A stretch of 64,000 nucleotides of DNA, taken from NCBI GenBank assembly GCA_022846035.1, contig AP025580.1:2704447-2768446 (forward strand). The letters are read 5' to 3'. Numbering within the stretch: the first letter of the stretch is position 1; every line of letters starts with the position of its first letter. The notes beneath the pieces were generated by a model, which saw nothing but the letters and a program-made list of their open reading frames with translations, was not told the origin of the DNA and searched no databases. Made by a program: the position numbers and the translations under genes. The DNA comes from Christensenellaceae bacterium (GTDB lineage: Bacteria; Bacillota; Clostridia; Christensenellales; Christensenellaceae). Below are positions 61,222-64,000 of this stretch, in pieces.

Positions 61222-62208
61222 TTATACAACGCTGACCTGTTGCTTTTTTGCCTTTGCCTTTTTGATGAGATCCACAACCTTCATCTGCGTGAATGCGTAC
61301 AAACTGGAAATAAACCAGTAAAGGGCAAATGCCGTATTGGAAGTAGCGCAGATCCAGATCGAGAAAATCGGGAAAATCCAAAGCATCATCTTGTTGCTGC
61401 ATCCCTGCGCTTCCGCCTGTTCGCCTCCGGCCGCCGCCATATTCATGCCGCCGTTCATGGCCGCAGGATTGAATTTCTGCTGCAGGAACAGCGCTACGCC
61501 CGCGAGCGCCGGCAGGATAAAGTATCCGTTATAATTGGTGACCTCTCCGGCCGCATTGACAAATCCGTTCACCTGGAGAATCTGTGTAGTGAGCGCCGTA
61601 TAGGTTGAATCCGGCACAGTCATGACTCCCGTTGAAAAATCAAGCAGGCCATGACTCTGCAAAAGCCCCATCGTTTGCGGCGTGATATACAGCGAGTTTT
61701 GCTGGATAAACGACAAAAATTCCGTCGAATTTGGCAGGATGTTGGACATACCGTTATCCGGCTGCCAGAAGTTGTGTACCCAGAAAAATTCCGGCAACTG
61801 AACCGTGCTTGCGCCATATTGCGCCGCGTCCAACATAAGGGCTACCGTCTGCTGACTCTGCAGCACGCGCATCGCTCCGAAAAACGCAAATAAGATCGGC
61901 AACTGTATCAGCGACGGCAGGCAGCCGAACATCGGCTTTACATTCATCTTGCGGTAAAGCTCCTGCTGCTTTCTCTGCAATTGCTGCGGATTGTTGGCGT
62001 AACGCTTTTGCAGGGACTGGATTTCCGGCCCCAGCGCCTGCATCTTTGCGGAATTGCTACGCATTTTTAAATCGAGCGGCAACAGGCACAAACGAATCAA
62101 AACCGTCAGTATAACGATCGTCAGCGCATAATCGGCAAACAGGCTGTTAAGCCCGTTCATGCAAATGCTGAAAAAGTCTGATAAAAAGTTATTATATAGA
62201 AAATCCAA
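61222..62208 (-). CDS. yidC: membrane protein insertase YidC/OxaA
   Basis: A 328-residue insertase that helps proteins enter the membrane with or without SecYEG. The YidC core has spans near 27-46, 93-113, 214-230, 268-285 and 290-308. The family motif LPLDLKMRSNSAKMQALGPEIQSLQKRYANNPQQLQRKQQELYRK is exact in spirit, followed by GCLPSLIQLPILFAFFGAMR. No lipoprotein cysteine start (SpoIIIJ-type) is seen. It lies 19 bases downstream of yidD. Confidence 0.95.
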   Translation of the reverse strand: MDFLYNNFLSDFFSICMNGLNSLFADYALTIVILTVLIRLCLLPLDLKMRSNSAKMQALGPEIQSLQKRYANNPQQLQRKQQELYRKMNVKPMFGCLPSLIQLPILFAFFGAMRVLQSQQTVALMLDAAQYGASTVQLPEFFWVHNFWQPDNGMSNILPNSTEFLSFIQQNSLYITPQTMGLLQSHGLLDFSTGVMTVPDSTYTALTTQILQVNGFVNAAGEVTNYNGYFILPALAGVALFLQQKFNPAAMNGGMNMAAAGGEQAEAQGCSNKMMLWIFPIFSIWICATSNTAFALYWFISSLYAFTQMKVVDLIKKAKAKKQQVSVV

Positions 62209-62227
62209 TATCTATATCCTCCCAAAA

Positions 62228-62437
62228 TTACGGCACTGGGTCATATCCGCCGTGAAAAAGCGGATTGCAGCGCAATACCCGCTTCATTGCCAAAAAAGTT
62301 CCCTTGAGCGCGCCGTATTTCGTGACCGCCTGAATCGCATATTGCGAACATGTCGGCGTATATCTGCAGCACGGACGAAAATAAGGCGAAATCGCCTTTT
62401 GATAAAATCTAATGCACGCCAATATCACTTTTTTCAT
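62228..62437 (-). CDS. yidD: YidD membrane protein insertion efficiency factor
   Basis: A 69-residue protein with the YidD signature: [32 protein letters not shown], with conserved cysteines, and [17 protein letters not shown] at the end. It assists YidC-dependent insertion. It overlaps the 3' end of rnpA by 29 bases, a common arrangement, and lies between rnpA and yidC. Confidence 0.95.
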   Translation of the reverse strand: MKKVILACIRFYQKAISPYFRPCCRYTPTCSQYAIQAVTKYGALKGTFLAMKRVLRCNPLFHGGYDPVP

Positions 62438-62783
62438 GTTTTTCTCCCTTCAGGGATAGCAGGCCCGCCTTTTTTAAAAGTTTTTGCATCTGCAGGCAGA
62501 TATCCAAAAACTCCGTATCGCTTATCGTAGGCCGCGCTACAAAAACAAGACTGTAATTTCCGCTCAAAACAGGTAAAAACGTACGAAACGCTTCCTTTAA
62601 ACGGCGTCTTGTACGATTTCTAACCACGCTGTTTCCAACTTTTTTGCTGACTGAAAATCCGACACGCACGCCGCCGTATCTGCCCTTTGCGCAGATAAGC
62701 GTCATATCGCGCGATGAAGCAGGCTTTCCGCGCCTGTAAACAAAGTTAAACTCCTTGTTTTTTTTCAGCGTCAGTATGTTCAC
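62409..62783 (-). CDS. rnpA: ribonuclease P protein component
   Basis: A 124-residue basic protein that assists the RNase P RNA in tRNA 5' maturation. The family signature [13 protein letters not shown] is at about 55-67, with the N-terminal [15 protein letters not shown]. The start is GTG (shown in the frame as V/M-N-I-L-T-L) with a weak ribosome binding site, possibly using coupling to rpmH, which ends only four bases earlier. It overlaps yidD. Confidence 0.95.
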   Translation of the reverse strand: MNILTLKKNKEFNFVYRRGKPASSRDMTLICAKGRYGGVRVGFSVSKKVGNSVVRNRTRRRLKEAFRTFLPVLSGNYSLVFVARPTISDTEFLDICLQMQKLLKKAGLLSLKGEKHEKSDIGVH

Positions 62784-62786
62784 TTT

Positions 62787-62921
62787 TTATGCAGACAATA
62801 CTTTTCTGCCTTTTGCGCGTCTTCTTTTCAGTACGTTTCTGCCAGCTTTTGTCTTCATTCTGCTCATAAAGCCGTGCACGCGGCTGCGTTTTCTCTTTTT
62901 AGGCTGATAGGTCATTTTCAT
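62787..62921 (-). CDS. rpmH: 50S ribosomal protein L34
   Basis: A 44-residue very basic protein, L34 of the large ribosomal subunit. It contains [19 protein letters not shown] and the terminal [18 protein letters not shown]. The MKMTYQ start is preceded by GGAGAG at about nine bases; an earlier ATG overlaps the ribosome binding site. It leads the origin-proximal operon (rpmH, rnpA, yidD, yidC, jag) and is divergent from dnaA in most Firmicutes. Confidence 0.97.
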   Translation of the reverse strand: MKMTYQPKKRKRSRVHGFMSRMKTKAGRNVLKRRRAKGRKVLSA

Positions 62922-62960
62922 AATCTTCATCTCTCCACTTCTGTGTAATCGTATTACTAA

Positions 62961-62977
62961 CCGGCGGTAAACGCCGG
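62961..62977 (-). promoter_or_regulatory. short hairpin in the rpmH leader
   Basis: A perfect CCGGCG/CGCCGG stem with a 5-base loop, 40 bases before the rpmH start, has no T-run and so is not a terminator. It may influence message stability or translation; no ligand or protein is known. Confidence 0.35.
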
Positions 62978-63017
62978 AAGCTTGCATCATATTTTTTTCG
63001 ATAAAAAGACGATTATT

Positions 63018-63046
63018 ATTATATATTTATTAAGGTCAAGTGTCAA
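63018..63046 (-). promoter_or_regulatory. consensus sigma-A promoter of the rpmH operon
   Basis: On the minus strand TTGACA, exactly 17 bases, then TATAAT: a perfect housekeeping promoter about 100 bases before the rpmH start. It should drive rpmH, rnpA, yidD, yidC and jag. Confidence 0.9.
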
Positions 63047-63068
63047 CCAAAAAAGGCATTTATACGGC

Positions 63069-63800
63069 TCAATTTTCCGTCGGACGGAGCTCCGCCCCGT
63101 CAAATTCTTCCTGCGTCACCACGCCGCTTTCGATCGCCGCCCGCTTGATCTCCTTGTAATATCCACCCATCACAGTGTTATAGTAAGGTCCTACATAAAA
63201 TATCCACAATATCCCCAAGGTTAAGATACATAAAAGCATCCACCCAATAAAACTCAATTGCGCCAAAAACAGTTTCGCCTTGTATCCGTGCATCATCCGC
63301 TTAGAGATTTCCACCGCGTCCGGTCCGTATACATTAGGACATTCCGCCAATATATAAGGCGTCATCGCATAAGAATAACTTTTTACAATGCCGGGAATAA
63401 TGAAGAGTATGGACCATAAAAAGATCCACAATATCATCCACAGCATTCCCCCCAGCGCGTTTCCAAAATTCTGGAATCCGCTGAGTACTCTTGCAATCCC
63501 AGTCTTTTTTTCCTCATACACTGAGGCAAAAAAACCGGCGTTGCCAACCGCCAAAATAGGCTGCATCAAAAACATGATGATTCCCAGCGCAACGGATGAA
63601 ATCGCCACCGCAACCGTACGCAAAAGACTTGCCTGAAAAATAAACACAGACTGGTACATAGCGGCAACGGTAAGAATCGTTCCTGCCCACATCATAAAAA
63701 ACGGAATAATGGAAACAATGAGCGCGACCAAAACAGCCCTTGCGTATTGCCTGGAAAAACTCATTTGAGATATATGTTTGATTTCCGCTCTCTTTTTCAT
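63069..63800 (-). CDS. DUF975 membrane protein
   Basis: A 243-residue membrane protein with about five to six spans, ending in a soluble tail (EEFDGAELRPTEN). The FIIPGIVKSYSYAMTPYILAE segment followed by DAVEISKRMMHGYKAKLF is the DUF975 hallmark. The function is unknown. A TTGATG, 17 bases, TACAAT promoter lies upstream. It interrupts the usual direct adjacency of rpmH and dnaA, sitting between the rpmH promoter and the origin. Confidence 0.87.
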   Translation of the reverse strand: MKKRAEIKHISQMSFSRQYARAVLVALIVSIIPFFMMWAGTILTVAAMYQSVFIFQASLLRTVAVAISSVALGIIMFLMQPILAVGNAGFFASVYEEKKTGIARVLSGFQNFGNALGGMLWMILWIFLWSILFIIPGIVKSYSYAMTPYILAECPNVYGPDAVEISKRMMHGYKAKLFLAQLSFIGWMLLCILTLGILWIFYVGPYYNTVMGGYYKEIKRAAIESGVVTQEEFDGAELRPTEN

Positions 63801-63926
63801 GCTTTCCTTACCAAACGAACAAGTCTTTTCTTACATATGATTGTATTCTAATACAGTTTTCCCATCAATACAAATACCGGCTTTATTTTCTTTCTTTTTT
63901 TCTTTCCATTTTTAATCCCTTTATGC

Positions 63927-63998
63927 TATAATAAAACACGGACAAACCCGCATGGTTATTCACATTTTTGTGGATTTTGTGGATAGATTTGTGGATAA
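63927..63998 (+). promoter_or_regulatory. oriC: DnaA-box cluster at oriC edge and probable dnaA promoter
   Basis: An extended -10 promoter (TGC-TATAAT at 63927-63932) is followed by four DnaA-box-like nonamers: TTATTCACA (63956, one mismatch), and TGTGGATTT (63969), TGTGGATAG (63978) and TGTGGATAA (63990, perfect) as the complement of TTATCCACA. Boxes are 9-12 bases apart, as in Firmicute oriC and dnaA control regions. The rest of the origin and dnaA should lie just beyond the window. Confidence 0.8.
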
Positions 63999-64000
63999 CG

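Overview
The window looks like a low- to mid-GC (about 50% G+C) Gram-positive Clostridia chromosome next to its replication origin. The last third carries the canonical origin-proximal set on the minus strand (rpmH, rnpA, yidD, yidC, jag, mnmE, mnmG, rsmG, parA, parB), with two perfect parS sites. The window ends inside a cluster of DnaA boxes, so dnaA should start just beyond the right edge on the plus strand. DnaD and DnaI-like primosome proteins, DapF, a Jag protein, MocR and YtrA-type regulators and the absence of outer-membrane genes support Bacillota, class Clostridia. A Christensenellales-like lineage is a guess that cannot be proven from the sequence alone.

Layout. 1-7.7 kb: aspartate kinase (cut by the window edge) with a DUF1015 gene; a MocR regulator divergent from an ECF vitamin-type S component, with three copies of an operator-like repeat between them; an acetyltransferase, Ogt and a zinc-ribbon/TM2 protein; then an AT-rich patch with two small XRE regulators facing a SLOG-family gene across overlapping palindromes. 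7.7-20.4 kb: a DUF389 membrane protein, leuS, serS and argS, then a compact operon (27-residue membrane peptide, ApbE flavin transferase, NusG-domain-II protein, Gx-type membrane protein) resembling part of the flavin-based extracellular electron transfer locus; an M23 lipoprotein, DUF2007, ychF and uppP.

20.5-30.7 kb is the more accessory part: an 860-residue secreted beta-helix-like protein with ten GAGIGxG repeats and a membrane-embedded C-terminus, preceded by two pairs of 12-bp-spaced direct repeats; a GyrI-like protein; a flavodoxin and an iron alcohol dehydrogenase, each with a 19-bp-spacer MerR-type promoter, the second divergent from a MerR gene; and a convergent c-di-GMP pair (PAS-degenerate GGDEF-EAL phosphodiesterase against a GGDEF cyclase with intact I-site).

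30.8-45.7 kb, mostly minus strand: PepF with an unusual Cys/His-rich insert, the ACT/DUF711 pair, membrane proteins, a LOG-family protein, QueT, a PHP phosphoesterase, a YugP-type metalloprotease, a tyrosine phosphatase, a double CDGSH protein, DnaI and a four-repeat DnaD protein, a hydrolase lacking its expected catalytic histidine, a CCA-adding-type enzyme and DapF. 46-52 kb: DUF5711 and CvpA, a YtrA-type GntR/ABC exporter operon with a truncated second-permease remnant, and a BlaI/M56 sensor pair. 52-64 kb: DUF2971 and the origin-proximal cluster. No rRNA, tRNA, insertion sequence, prophage or CRISPR array was seen, and no gene-free stretch exceeds 300 bases.
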